A stretch of DNA of 64,000 nt, from the NCBI RefSeq assembly GCF_008801935.1, contig NZ_VZOT01000007.1:58597-122596 (forward strand), read 5' to 3'. Below, piece by piece: positions 16,682 to 25,586 of the stretch; the first letter of the stretch is position 1, and every line of letters begins with the position of its first letter. The DNA is from Comamonas kerstersii (GTDB lineage: Bacteria; Pseudomonadota; Gammaproteobacteria; Burkholderiales; Burkholderiaceae_C). The position numbers were made by a program, and so were the translations under genes. The notes beneath the pieces are model-generated. The model was given only the letters and a program-made list of their open reading frames with translations. It was not told where the DNA came from and did not search any database.

Positions 16682-16942
16682 ATGACATCCATTCGATCAC
16701 CTCAACAACTCGGCGATGCGCTGCGTGCCGCTCGCAAGCAGCTCGGGCTGACGCAGCCCCAGTTGGCGCTGGCGGCTGGGGTGGGGGTGCGCTTCATTGT
16801 CGACCTTGAGGCCGGCAAGCCCACATTGCGGCTGGAAAACGTGCTGCGGGTCATTGATGCCCTAGGCGGTGAGGTTCAGTTGAGTGGATTGCCGTCTGCT
16901 GCTTCCGACGATCAACGAGAGGATGACGGCCATGGCGCATGA
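16682..16942 (+). CDS. hipB: HipB antitoxin, XRE-family HTH
   Basis: An 86-residue protein with a Cro/C1-type helix-turn-helix (LGDALRAARKQLGLTQPQLA, then AGVGVRFIVDLEAGKPTLRL) and a short acidic, Gln-rich tail. It neutralises HipA and represses the operon through the three upstream palindromes. It ends inside hipA with an 11-base overlap. The ribosome site is weak (GAGCAAG). Confidence 0.92.
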   Translation: MTSIRSPQQLGDALRAARKQLGLTQPQLALAAGVGVRFIVDLEAGKPTLRLENVLRVIDALGGEVQLSGLPSAASDDQREDDGHGA

Positions 16943-18227
16943 GCTGGAAGTCTGGCTTTTCGCCGAGCGTGTCGGCACCTTGGCGCTGGTCGATGGGCGA
17001 CTGAGTTTTTGCTACGCACCCGATTGGCTGTTACATAAAGACGCCGTTTCCTTGTCGGCCTCGCTGCCCCTGCAAGCGGAGCCGTTCGACGATCGTAAAA
17101 CGCGTCCTTTCTTTGCTGGTCTTCTACCTGAAGGGCAGATGCGCCGCTTGATTGCGCAGCAGTTTCAGGTGTCTGGCCAGAACGACTTTGCGCTGCTGGA
17201 CCACATCGGCGGCGAATGCGCCGGGGCCGTGACCTTCCTTGAACCCGGGCAGGCTTTGCCTATGCCGACCCGCAGCGATGACGTTCAATGGCTGAGCGAT
17301 GAGGAAGTCGTGGCCATCCTGGATGAATTGCCGCGTCGACCTATGCTCGCAGGCAAAGACGGCTTGCGGCTTTCCTTGGCGGGTGCCCAAGACAAGTTGC
17401 CAGTGGTTTTCGATGGTGCGCGCATCGGGCTGCCCCTCAACGGTACGCCGAGCTCCCACATCCTGAAACCGGCTATCCACGCCGTCGACGACAGCGTGAT
17501 CAACGAAGGATTCTGCATGGCACTGGCTGAGGCCATGCAGTTCAAGCCCGCAAAATCGAAAGTACACCAGGTATTGGATCGCTCGTTTCTGCTGGTTGAG
17601 CGCTACGACCGACTGATCGATGCCCATGGGCATCGACAACGCCTTCATCAAGAGGACTTCTGCCAGGCACTGGGCGTGGTGCCAGAAATGAAGTACCAGA
17701 ATGAAGGTGGTCCGGATCTGGCGCAGTGTTTTGATCTGGTGCGCAGTGCAACCCGCCCCAGCGCGCCGCAAGTCCTGCGACTACTCGACTACGTGATCTT
17801 CAATGCGCTGATCGGCAATCATGATGCGCATGCCAAGAATTTCTCTCTGCTGTACTCGGGCAAGGCCCCCGTTCTGGCTCCGTTTTACGACACGCTCTCG
17901 ACGGCCGTGTATCCAACACTGACGCAGAAGATGGCGATGAAAATCGGCAGCAAGTACAAATTCAGCGAAGTCCAGGCGCGACACTGGGAACAGTTCGCCG
18001 AAGGCGTCGGCTTTACCAAGGCGCAGGCCAAACGGCGCATTCTGGAGTTGGCAAAGTTACTGCCAGCGACGGCGCGCAAGCTCCAGTCAGACCCCGGCCA
18101 CAGCTTTGCTGTCAATGCCGTGGTTGAGCAAATCAATACCTTGATTGAGCAACGCTGTGCCCTGACGATTCGGCGGCTTACCGATCCCGCAGCCGAAAAT
18201 GACGCAGCCGCCGAACCCTCGATCTGA
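16932..18227 (+). CDS. hipA: HipA toxin, Ser/Thr kinase
   Basis: About 431 residues. It has the N-terminal Couple_hipA domain (VWLFAERVGTLALVDGRLSF), the Gly-rich loop (LSLAGAQDKLPV), the helix SVINEGFCMALAEAM, FLLVERYDR, and the catalytic and metal-binding segment IGNHDAHAKNFSLL with the catalytic Asp near residue 298. HipA kinases phosphorylate glutamyl-tRNA synthetase or related targets and cause growth arrest. ATG 16932 is preferred over 16923 because AGAGG then lies at normal distance. The last 65 codons recur as a fragment at 13768-13974. The frame is intact. Confidence 0.92.
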   Translation: MAHELEVWLFAERVGTLALVDGRLSFCYAPDWLLHKDAVSLSASLPLQAEPFDDRKTRPFFAGLLPEGQMRRLIAQQFQVSGQNDFALLDHIGGECAGAVTFLEPGQALPMPTRSDDVQWLSDEEVVAILDELPRRPMLAGKDGLRLSLAGAQDKLPVVFDGARIGLPLNGTPSSHILKPAIHAVDDSVINEGFCMALAEAMQFKPAKSKVHQVLDRSFLLVERYDRLIDAHGHRQRLHQEDFCQALGVVPEMKYQNEGGPDLAQCFDLVRSATRPSAPQVLRLLDYVIFNALIGNHDAHAKNFSLLYSGKAPVLAPFYDTLSTAVYPTLTQKMAMKIGSKYKFSEVQARHWEQFAEGVGFTKAQAKRRILELAKLLPATARKLQSDPGHSFAVNAVVEQINTLIEQRCALTIRRLTDPAAENDAAAEPSI

Positions 18228-18234
18228 ACCACCA

Positions 18235-18275
18235 TGCGGACGCGAGTTCGATTCCTGGTTTGGGAACTGAACTGG
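18235..18275 (+). repeat. att-like site D plus partial boundary repeat
   Basis: TGCGGACGCGAGTTCGATTC, TGGTTT, then GGGAACTGAAC. It follows the hipA stop by eight bases. The next 185 bp (18276-18460) match the start of the boundary repeat at site C, including AAAAACCTGCTTGAT and TACTTTCAATAGTCGTTTG. They break off at ACCATCCCACC, after which unrelated DNA reaches the HTH gene. No gene is seen in 18228-18522. Confidence 0.55.
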
Positions 18276-18522
18276 CCTTGGAATGCAGACGAGGTTGAAC
18301 GCCATTTCCGGTGACCAATCAGGCCGAAAAACCTGCTTGATTGTTCGCAAATTCGCCTGTCAACCCCCGCTTTTCGCACTGGTACGCAGGGCTTCGCAAC
18401 TTGCCAGAACGCCGGTATCGCGTACTTTCAATAGTCGTTTGATGCGGGGTACCATCCCACCTTCAAGGGACAAATGGCCGAAATGGTGGACTTTGGGCCA
18501 AAAGAGGGGACATTTGTTCAGG

Positions 18523-19089
18523 TTACTGAACGGAATCGAACTGTTCTCTGTCCAGTTCCCGCGCGAGCTCATGCCATCGTGGCACGCGCGATAGTGGTGC
18601 AGGCTCTGGCTCCGTATCTGGTGGTCGGGGTGCTTTGGGCTCCGGCGGTCGACCGACTGTGCTATGGTTTTGCTCCCATTCCCAGATGGCCTGCAGCGAG
18701 AAGCGGATGCTGCCAACTAAGGCAAGGTGAGGAACCTGCTTCCTGGCGCGGTATTCAGGGGTCGTGAACCAGTATTTTGGCAGTCCGGTCGCCTCAATTA
18801 CACCCTGGGCCGTGATGTAGAACGCCCCGGCATCTTCCTCCGTTTCAATCTGTTCCTGCGGCGGCCGAGTTACGACTTTGGGCACGCGTTCCCCGTCGCC
18901 GAGAATCGCTGTCCAGTGCTGCGCGCTCTGTCGTTCGAAATCGAGGACGTCAGCTTCGTGGTAACGGACATATTGGAAAAATTTGTGCCAGGTTGGCCCT
19001 TCGTCTTCGGCACGCCAGCGCCGCAGGGTTTTCAGGCTGATCTTCCAGCGGAAGGCAAGTTGCCTTTCGGTCATCACAGGGTAGTGCAT
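18523..19089 (-). CDS. AlpA/MerR-like HTH protein (188 aa)
   Basis: An N-terminal helix-turn-helix (TERQLAFRWKISLKTLRRWR, then GPTWHKFFQYVRYHEADV) is of the same general type as the small AlpA-like proteins. It is followed by a second region with a helix-turn-helix look (ITAQGVIEATGLPKYWFTTP) and a Pro-rich charged tail. ATG 19089 has GGAG six bases before it. It occupies the same place in its module as the AlpA copies do in theirs but is a different lineage. The function is probably element-specific DNA binding. Confidence 0.6.
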   Translation of the reverse strand: MHYPVMTERQLAFRWKISLKTLRRWRAEDEGPTWHKFFQYVRYHEADVLDFERQSAQHWTAILGDGERVPKVVTRPPQEQIETEEDAGAFYITAQGVIEATGLPKYWFTTPEYRARKQVPHLALVGSIRFSLQAIWEWEQNHSTVGRPPEPKAPRPPDTEPEPAPLSRVPRWHELARELDREQFDSVQ

Positions 19090-19159
19090 CTTCTTCTCCA
19101 AAACGGATGCCCCCATGACAACGCTATTCAACGTGGAAGCCAAGTTCCGTGATCGATGA

Positions 19160-19531
19160 TCATCGCGCGGCCGTCTCCGCAATCAGCACGTCGGCCGGGA
19201 TGCCCAGGCTCTTGTGCAGCCTGCGGATCATGGCCAGCGTCAGCGGGCGCTTGCGGCTCAGGACTTCGTAGACGCGGTTGCTTTTGCCGATGATCGGCTC
19301 AAGATCTTTGACGGACAGACCGCTCTGATCCATCCGGAATTTGATGGCTTCCACCGGATCTGGCGCGGTGATGGGCACGTGCTTGGCCTCGTAGGCTTGC
19401 ACCAGCGTGGCGAGGATATCCAGGCGATCCCCCTCTGGCGTGCCCAAATCAGGGTCGGACTCCATCAAGGCCGAAATCTCTTTGAGCGTGGCCTTGTAGT
19501 CTGCTTCGGTGTGGATGGGGCGGATGTCCAT
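19160..19531 (-). CDS. higA: HigA-type antitoxin
   Basis: A 123-residue protein of the HigA/COG5499 type: an N-terminal toxin-binding region (IHTEADYKATLKEISALMES) and a C-terminal XRE helix-turn-helix (GLSVKDLEPIIGKSNRVYEV, then LTLAMIRRLHKSLGIP). GGAGG precedes ATG 19531. It lies 19 bases after the toxin gene, the toxin-first order typical of higBA. Confidence 0.9.
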   Translation of the reverse strand: MDIRPIHTEADYKATLKEISALMESDPDLGTPEGDRLDILATLVQAYEAKHVPITAPDPVEAIKFRMDQSGLSVKDLEPIIGKSNRVYEVLSRKRPLTLAMIRRLHKSLGIPADVLIAETAAR

Positions 19532-19550
19532 GTTTTTCCTCCGTGGCCGG

Positions 19551-19853
19551 TCAGGCCATTTCAACGGTTTCTGCGTCCACTGCGTCGTACTCCTTGTGGG
19601 TGCCGACGAACTTCACGTAGACGATCTGCAACTTGTACGCAACGGCCACGATCAGCCGGTAATCATTGCCTTTGATGTTGAAGACCACGCGACGGTTCTT
19701 CAGCACGCTGGCGCTGCGGTACAGCGCCTTGATGTCTGCGGGCTGAGTCCAGGTCGCATTCGTTGCTTCCTCATACCAAGCTTTCAGCGGCTGCTCGGCG
19801 TCGGGATGGCGCTCCCAGAAGGCTCGAAGGGTGGACACAGCAATCACTCGCAT
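19551..19853 (-). CDS. higB: HigB-type mRNA interferase toxin
   Basis: A 100-residue RelE/HigB-fold toxin: AFWERHPDAEQPLKAWYEEA, then RRVVFNIKGNDYRLIVAVAY and VYVKFVGTHKEYDAV. The basic residues and the C-terminal Tyr/His cluster fit ribosome-dependent mRNA cleavage. It starts at ATG 19853, only seven bases after a candidate -10 box, so the message may be leaderless. The antitoxin follows on the same transcript. Confidence 0.9.
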   Translation of the reverse strand: MRVIAVSTLRAFWERHPDAEQPLKAWYEEATNATWTQPADIKALYRSASVLKNRRVVFNIKGNDYRLIVAVAYKLQIVYVKFVGTHKEYDAVDAETVEMA

Positions 19854-19860
19854 TGGTCGG

Positions 19861-19889
19861 AGTTTAGTCCCATTTTGGGACTATTGCAA
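19861..19889 (-). promoter_or_regulatory. higBA promoter with operator filling the spacer
   Basis: On the minus strand TTGCAA (19889-19884) and TAAACT (19866-19861) are 17 bp apart. The perfect palindrome TAGTCCCATTTTGGGACTA (19865-19883) occupies almost exactly this spacer. HigA or HigBA bound there would block RNA polymerase. Confidence 0.75.
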
Positions 19890-19986
19890 CGGCAGGCTGG
19901 CCCAACAGGGGGTTCCCACGATGCAAAACGGCCATTTGATAGAGGCGAGCACCCTCAAGATCAGTGCTTTTCTAAAGAACCTCATA

Positions 19987-20025
19987 TGCGGGCGCGGGTT
20001 CGGTTCCGTATTCCGCCACCACCCA
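19987..20025 (+). repeat. att-like site E (RNA 3'-end-like)
   Basis: TGCGGGCGCGGGTTCGGTTC, then a segment ending TCCGCCACCACC, resembling a T-arm followed by an acceptor/CCA end. A strong terminator follows at once, as expected behind a genuine tmRNA or tRNA gene. No upstream RNA body is recognisable, so this is probably the element-proximal att remnant. Confidence 0.45.
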
Positions 20026-20029
20026 CCAC

Positions 20030-20070
20030 AAGGCCACACAATGAGAAATCACTGTGTGGCCTTATTTTTT
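20030..20070 (+). terminator. Rho-independent terminator
   Basis: AAGGCCACACA and TGTGTGGCCTT form a perfect 11-bp stem around a 12-base loop, followed by ATTTTTT. It reads rightward, away from site E and toward the convergent integrase gene. Confidence 0.85.
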
Positions 20071-20101
20071 GCTCTTTTTATTGTGTGTTGTTGTGCTGAA
20101 A

Positions 20102-20138
20102 TTCACACCGAATCACACGGGTGTTCACACCGATTCAC
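20102..20138. repeat. Direct repeats at integrase 3' end
   Basis: TTCACACCGAATCAC (20102-20116) and TTCACACCGATTCAC (20124-20138) start 22 bp apart between site E and the integrase stop. Their place and spacing suit integrase arm-type or core sites. Confidence 0.45.
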
Positions 20139-21288
20139 TTTACGAGCTTCAGAGAGGCTTTGGGCTTCTGGAAGTCCTCGCGAATGAAGCGACCGTAAGT
20201 GTTGAACACCATAGTGACGTCAGCGTGCCCCATCTGGTCAGCGACATACCAAGGGTTTGCGCCTGCGGTCAGCAGTGACGACGCATACGTGTGACGGATT
20301 TGATAAGGGTTGCGGTATTCAATGCCCGCAGCCATGAGTTCTTTCTGATCTGGGCGTCGGTCTGCCATGGCTCCAACGTGGCCGGGTTCAGAAACACCCT
20401 GCCATCACGCAGCATGCTGATTGGCTTTTGAGCGCGCAGGGCTGCCATGGCCTCTGCATTCAGATCCACGGCGCGGATGCCTGCAGCGGTCTTTGGCGTC
20501 TTGATAACGCCTGCAACCTGATTTTGCTCAATGCGTGCCGTGGCCTTGTCAAAATCAATATGCCGCCATTCCAGTGCCTGCAATTCACCCGGGCGCAATT
20601 CAGTGTTGAACCAGAATTGGTACATCGCCAATTCATCGGAGCGACAGGCATTCAAAATAGCTTGCCGCTCTTCGTGCGTGAAGGGCTGAATCGCATAATC
20701 GCTGGCCTTGCTAGTTTGGCGAATCAGTTTAATCAGCGCGATTTGGTCAAACGGGTTTGAAACAATAATCCCGTCATTGAGGGCATCTTCAAATACGGAT
20801 CGAATCGGAATCAGCATATTGCGGATGGCTTTGGATGTGCAGTCCATCTCAGACACCCAGGCACGCAGAGAGGCTGGCGTGACTTCCTCCACATCTTTGC
20901 CATGCCAGTGCTGCATGCGCTCTCCAGTCAGGCTCTTGTAGTAGCCCTTGTATGTGGATGGTGAGAGCTTGCCGTTGTCCACCTGCTTCTTGTAGCGTGC
21001 CAGCTGCATGGCCAGCAAGTCTTCCATCTTCGTGGAGGTGGCTGCGGACTTCTTGGCCTTGGGGCTTTCTGGGAAATAGTCGGCATATTCAAATGTGCCA
21101 TCAGCAATCTTGCGGCGAATTTTCATCCGTAGATTGGCTGCATAGGCAATTGACGATTTATTGACAGTGCAGGGCGGTAATAACTCCCTGCACTGCTGTC
21201 CATTCCACGAAAAAGCAATTTGAATCCGGGGGGCTGAAACAAGCTCTCGGATCAAAACGCCCGCTGGGGTTTTGAATCCGCCGGGCAA
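20135..21288 (-). pseudogene. Tyrosine integrase, frameshifted
   Basis: The N-terminal part (TTG start at 21288) has an arm-binding/SAM-like region and the first catalytic Arg (ELRPGELQALEWRHID). The frame then slips near 20318-20340, and the C-terminus continues in another frame with RHTYASSLL, GHADV and the nucleophile Tyr in FNTYGRF. All catalytic residues survive, but in two frames. The sequence GGCTGCGGGCATTGAA remains once at the slip (20318-20333). Two adjacent copies would restore WLRALKAAGIEYRN, so loss of one 16-bp copy explains the shift. It is probably the integrase of the att array. Confidence 0.85.
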
Positions 21289-21334
21289 CCTCAGTTCCCT
21301 AAGAGCCAGACCGATGCCTTTATATAAGCTGACT

Positions 21335-21365
21335 CAGCGCAGCCTTTAAATCTCAGGCTGCGCTG
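21335..21365. terminator. Hairpin between bcsG and integrase
   Basis: CAGCGCAGCCT and AGGCTGCGCTG form a perfect 11-bp stem with a 9-base loop. No T-run follows on either strand, so it may be an RNA-stabilising or factor-dependent end of the bcs transcript. Confidence 0.45.
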
Positions 21366-21430
21366 GGGTTGCACACACAAAAGCAGTTCACTGAATATGA
21401 GTGTGCTCAAAGATAAGCTCCTTATTTCAT

Positions 21431-22996
21431 TTAGTTGTTGTATTGAACCCAAGTATTGGAGCCGGAAGGACGGACCCAAAAACGTTGGTCATTAGTTTGC
21501 ATAATAGTGGCAGAAGCACTTTCAGAAACAAACTGAGTTCCTGCAAGCTTTTGTACGCGTGAGGAAAGAGGCGTTGTGGATGCTGTAAACGGGCTATTTG
21601 TCAACATGTCGTCAAGTAAGGTGTATAAGTCAAAGTAACTCATCATTTCGTTTACTACGACAGGGTATTTTGGAATTGAAGGTGCATTGAGTACATATAC
21701 CAAGGCTGGGCCTAGTGTGATGTTGGGGGATGGAATCTCTCGTAATCCAGCAATTTGCATCGCATCGCCACGAAGATTGGCACCATGTTCTGGTACTAGC
21801 ACCATAATCGTAGGTCGCCCGCTAGCTTCAACATTTTGTTTGAAATGCTCAAAATCATCGAGCATTTTATTAGCACGTGGTAAATAGGTGTTGAGGCTAT
21901 CTCTATCGGTACTACTAATGCTGCGCACGCCATCGTGCATGGTAATGCTGTTGTAGTAAAGGGCCGATGGCTTGGAATTTGGTTTTATATTTTCAGCATG
22001 CCACTTGGAGAGTACATCGTAGTCTCCGTAAATTAAACTGTTGTCAAAACTGCGCAAGGTGGCTCCTGGGCCAGATGGCAACTCTAATTTCCCGCGTAAG
22101 CCACCGCGATCTTCTAGTTCTTTTCCAAAATTATCAAATTTCCCATCGTGGTTAAGCAAGGCATGGGTTTGGAAGCCAGCCGTTTCAAGAGATGGAAAAA
22201 CGAAACAACTGGCATCAGAGCTGCTATAGAGGTCACTGTGTTTTTGTTGGCCGCAATTTCCGTGCAGAACGCGCAAAGAGGCTGGTCCGCTATAACTGGT
22301 TGCCGTATTAAACTGCTTAAAAATGATATTGGCTTTGCTAATGAAAGGGTGGTCACTTAATTGAATAAAAGCTAAATCATCCCAAGATAGTGAGCACACA
22401 TGTAAAAGTATGACATCAAAGTTTTTGACGCTGCTATTATTAAAGCTCAAGTGTTTTAAACGCTCTTTATCAAAAAAATTCTCAAGCTGTGTATTGCTGG
22501 CTGAAATGCTGGTTGGCTCAATTAATAATGTTTCGTCGTGTTCTGTATGTTCTGTATTTGCACGTTGTGCAGCGAAGTTTTGTGGTTCAGGATCGTTATG
22601 CCATAATAAAATAGATAAAAAACCCAGCCAAACAAAAGATGCAAAACGGACGCGGCGGCCAAGTACAATATAGACAATCACGCAGATGAGTATGGCTAAT
22701 AGTATGTAATAGTTCACCATACGTGCTGCCAATTCCAGTAAGTATTCCAGACTGAAGCCGCTAAGCAGCTTTAGTTGTTGGAATGCATAAAATGGATGGG
22801 GTAATGGAATTTCACGCCAAAGTAAAATTAAAGCAGCAAGGCTGCCAATTATCAAGCGTAGCCGTCGTAGATTTTTGCTTTTGATGGGCCAATATACGTA
22901 TACGGCAAGTAAAACATTCCAACCGAGTTGCACTTTGAGATAGCCCAAATGGTGCAATACGATGGTGGCTAAGAAATAAAGACTCCAAAAACTCAT
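21431..22996 (-). CDS. bcsG: BcsG, cellulose phosphoethanolamine transferase
   Basis: A 521-residue inner-membrane protein. Four to five membrane segments occupy residues 1-135, followed by a periplasmic alkaline-phosphatase-like domain. Zinc and active-site residues are visible: Cys201 in LLHVCSLSWDD, nucleophile Ser236 in ATSYSGPAS, and Glu-His in VPEHGANLRGD. The family transfers phosphoethanolamine from lipids to cellulose. It starts 16 bases after the bcsA stop and is the last gene of the operon. The DNA is visibly AT-rich compared with the flanks. Confidence 0.93.
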   Translation of the reverse strand: MSFWSLYFLATIVLHHLGYLKVQLGWNVLLAVYVYWPIKSKNLRRLRLIIGSLAALILLWREIPLPHPFYAFQQLKLLSGFSLEYLLELAARMVNYYILLAILICVIVYIVLGRRVRFASFVWLGFLSILLWHNDPEPQNFAAQRANTEHTEHDETLLIEPTSISASNTQLENFFDKERLKHLSFNNSSVKNFDVILLHVCSLSWDDLAFIQLSDHPFISKANIIFKQFNTATSYSGPASLRVLHGNCGQQKHSDLYSSSDASCFVFPSLETAGFQTHALLNHDGKFDNFGKELEDRGGLRGKLELPSGPGATLRSFDNSLIYGDYDVLSKWHAENIKPNSKPSALYYNSITMHDGVRSISSTDRDSLNTYLPRANKMLDDFEHFKQNVEASGRPTIMVLVPEHGANLRGDAMQIAGLREIPSPNITLGPALVYVLNAPSIPKYPVVVNEMMSYFDLYTLLDDMLTNSPFTASTTPLSSRVQKLAGTQFVSESASATIMQTNDQRFWVRPSGSNTWVQYNN

Positions 22997-23012
22997 GATC
23001 GTAATGGCTTGG

Positions 23013-25586
23013 TTACTTAGTGTCCAGTTGTTGAGGTTCTACTGGTTTTATCGGTAGAAATTTTCGTAGTTGATCACCCAGGACATTAAGGATTGATTGG
23101 TAATTCAACCAACTAATTTTTAAAATACGCACTATTGTGTCTTTGACGGTGTTCGGCGCTTGAACTTCATTCCAGTGGTCCCAAGCATCCATACGTGCAA
23201 AAGTACATTGCACATATGCAAGTTTTTGCTGGGTGTCCATTTCGAGTAATTCCAAACCTATCATTCCTTTAGCACTATGGTGCATGACACGTGCCGGGAA
23301 GGCGTGTTCGATCTGATTGCTGTAGAGGCTCACTGAAATTTCAGTTTCTCGGGGTAGGTGTTCCAAGCCTGTGAGTTGTAATCCTAGGCCAGTCATAGAG
23401 AAATCGTAACAACGCGCATGAAACACACGGCCATCAGATAGATACAAGCTGGCGGGTAGATCATCTGTAACCCGGTGGGTGTGGCGGACTTGACGTGTTT
23501 CGGATGCTACTGCAATTGCGGCACCTAAAATAATTATGCTATATAGGCACCAAATAAGATTGATGATTATGGCAAAGTCTTCATTGCTTTGTGTGAAGAA
23601 TAATTTCCAGCATCCATAGGAAAATCCAATAACATTTAACCCTACCAATATTCCGTAAGGAACAGAAATTCGCCAGTCAAAATATGGTTTGTCTATCATG
23701 CCTCCTTTGACGGTGACATTGAATTTTCCGAGTTTAGGAGCAAAAAGAGCTATTGTGGTTGGAATTGTAATGTACCAAGCTAAAACAGTCTCATAGACTT
23801 CTGCCCATAGTGTATGACGATATTTTCCTTGGATTCGTCCATTTGCAATGTTTGATTGAAGTATATAGGGTATTACATACAAAAGAAGAACTGTCGATAA
23901 AGTAGAGATGACACTGAGGTCGAATAATAAGAATGCTAAAGGCGCGGTTAAAAAAATCAAGCGGGGAATGCCAAATAAAAAATGAAGCATTGCATTTCCG
24001 TAGCATATTCTTTGAAATATGGAGAGGCCTTTCCCAAGGAATGGATTGTCAAGTCTAAATATTTGAGTCATACCTCTAGCCCAACGAATACGCTGCCCAA
24101 TGTGGGCAGACAGGCTTTCTGTCGCTAGACCCGCAGCTAAGGTTTTATTGATATAAGCAGTGCGCCAGCCTAAGCGATGTAGCTTGAGTGCAGTATGTGC
24201 GTCTTCGGTGACCGTTTCGACTGCAATGCCGCCGATTTCATCCAGTGCGGTACGACGAATGACTGCACAAGAGCCGCAAAAGAATGTCGCATTCCAAAGG
24301 TCATTTCCATCTTGAACCAACCCATAAAACAAAGCGCCTTCGTTGGGAACCTTCTTGAAGGAGCGAAGGTTCCGCTCAAATGGATCTGGTGAAAAAAAGT
24401 GGTGTGGTGTTTGGACTAAAGCGCATCGGGTATCACGATAAAGCCATCCACATGTTTCTTTGAGGAAGCTTTTGACAGGGATGTGGTCACAGTCAAAAAT
24501 TGCAATTAATGAGCCATTGGTGACTGTCATTGCATGATTTAAGTTACCTGCTTTGGCATGATTATTATTGGTGCGTGTGATATAGCCAACGCCGAGTTCT
24601 TTTGCTAATGCTTGAAAGCTTTCTCTTTTACCATCATCTAAAATATAGACATTAATTTTATCTTTAGGCCAATCTAGTCCCATAGCAGCTAAAACAGTCG
24701 GCTGCACAACGCTCAATGGTTCGTTATAGGTTGGGATATAAACATCTACACTGGGCCACAGAGACTGGTCTTCAGGTAATGGTAGAGGCTTTCTTTTGAG
24801 AGGCCATGCGGATTGTATAAAACCCAGTACAACGACCAGCCATGTATACGCTTCGGCAGCAAGCAGACCGTATCCTAAAAATGCTTCTAAAAAAGTATCA
24901 AAGTCCAGGGTGTTATTAATTCGCCACCAAGCATAGCGGCACATGCTGATGAGACTCAGTGATGCTAAAGCGAGAGAGGCAAAACGGCCATTAATATGTA
25001 AAAGAATAATCGATATAGCCCATACAATCAGCATAAAAATGCCTTGATTGATAGCGCTTAAGGGAGTCGTCATGATCTCCCAAAGAATCAATAATCCAGC
25101 TGAAAAAATGAGCCAAGGCACACTGCGGTGCAATTGAATGGATTGTTGAGTGACTGCATCGACTTGAACGCCTATGCGTTGATGATCGATTTTTTTACCA
25201 AATAGGCTTAGCCAATACATGGCTTGGTTGATAGGCCATGAAAGTATCAACCACAGAATTTGTATCAAGTGAGTGAGTAAATATTTTATGACGTGAAACA
25301 AGTAGCTGAAAAACCGCTGAGCCTGGCGGGTATAGGCTGTATTTGGGCTGGGTATGAACCAAAGCCGCAAGAACCACATCCATACAGGTGCCGATGGTTG
25401 AATCTGCAGGCTCTTAGCTAGCCATAGCGCTAAATTTGGAACCTGTTCAGGCTGAAAATCTTTCCAAGGCGTGCGCGGGTTATGTATCCAAAAAAGACTA
25501 AGCAGCCAGCTGCTTGGATTTTCTGGATGTTTTACCCGCATCTGGTTGGCAAACCAGGTGGTCCATTGATGATGCCAATGCATCAT
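23013..25586 (-). CDS. bcsA: BcsA, cellulose synthase catalytic subunit
   Basis: An 857-residue GT2 synthase with about eight membrane spans. Catalytic motifs: VYILDDGKRESF (first Asp), FDCDHIP (DxD), TVTEDAHTA (TED, base) and QRIRWARG (QxxRW). A C-terminal PilZ domain has RHTHR (RxxxR) and DFSMTGLG (DxSxxG), both intact, so activation by c-di-GMP is expected. It polymerises UDP-glucose into beta-1,4-glucan and pushes the chain through the membrane. ATGA overlap with bcsQ. Confidence 0.96.
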   Translation of the reverse strand: MMHWHHQWTTWFANQMRVKHPENPSSWLLSLFWIHNPRTPWKDFQPEQVPNLALWLAKSLQIQPSAPVWMWFLRLWFIPSPNTAYTRQAQRFFSYLFHVIKYLLTHLIQILWLILSWPINQAMYWLSLFGKKIDHQRIGVQVDAVTQQSIQLHRSVPWLIFSAGLLILWEIMTTPLSAINQGIFMLIVWAISIILLHINGRFASLALASLSLISMCRYAWWRINNTLDFDTFLEAFLGYGLLAAEAYTWLVVVLGFIQSAWPLKRKPLPLPEDQSLWPSVDVYIPTYNEPLSVVQPTVLAAMGLDWPKDKINVYILDDGKRESFQALAKELGVGYITRTNNNHAKAGNLNHAMTVTNGSLIAIFDCDHIPVKSFLKETCGWLYRDTRCALVQTPHHFFSPDPFERNLRSFKKVPNEGALFYGLVQDGNDLWNATFFCGSCAVIRRTALDEIGGIAVETVTEDAHTALKLHRLGWRTAYINKTLAAGLATESLSAHIGQRIRWARGMTQIFRLDNPFLGKGLSIFQRICYGNAMLHFLFGIPRLIFLTAPLAFLLFDLSVISTLSTVLLLYVIPYILQSNIANGRIQGKYRHTLWAEVYETVLAWYITIPTTIALFAPKLGKFNVTVKGGMIDKPYFDWRISVPYGILVGLNVIGFSYGCWKLFFTQSNEDFAIIINLIWCLYSIIILGAAIAVASETRQVRHTHRVTDDLPASLYLSDGRVFHARCYDFSMTGLGLQLTGLEHLPRETEISVSLYSNQIEHAFPARVMHHSAKGMIGLELLEMDTQQKLAYVQCTFARMDAWDHWNEVQAPNTVKDTIVRILKISWLNYQSILNVLGDQLRKFLPIKPVEPQQLDTK

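Noticed and set aside
18727..19152. A plus-strand frame opposite the HTH gene
   Set aside because: No motif or ribosome site; the minus-strand protein has a clear helix-turn-helix and GGAG.
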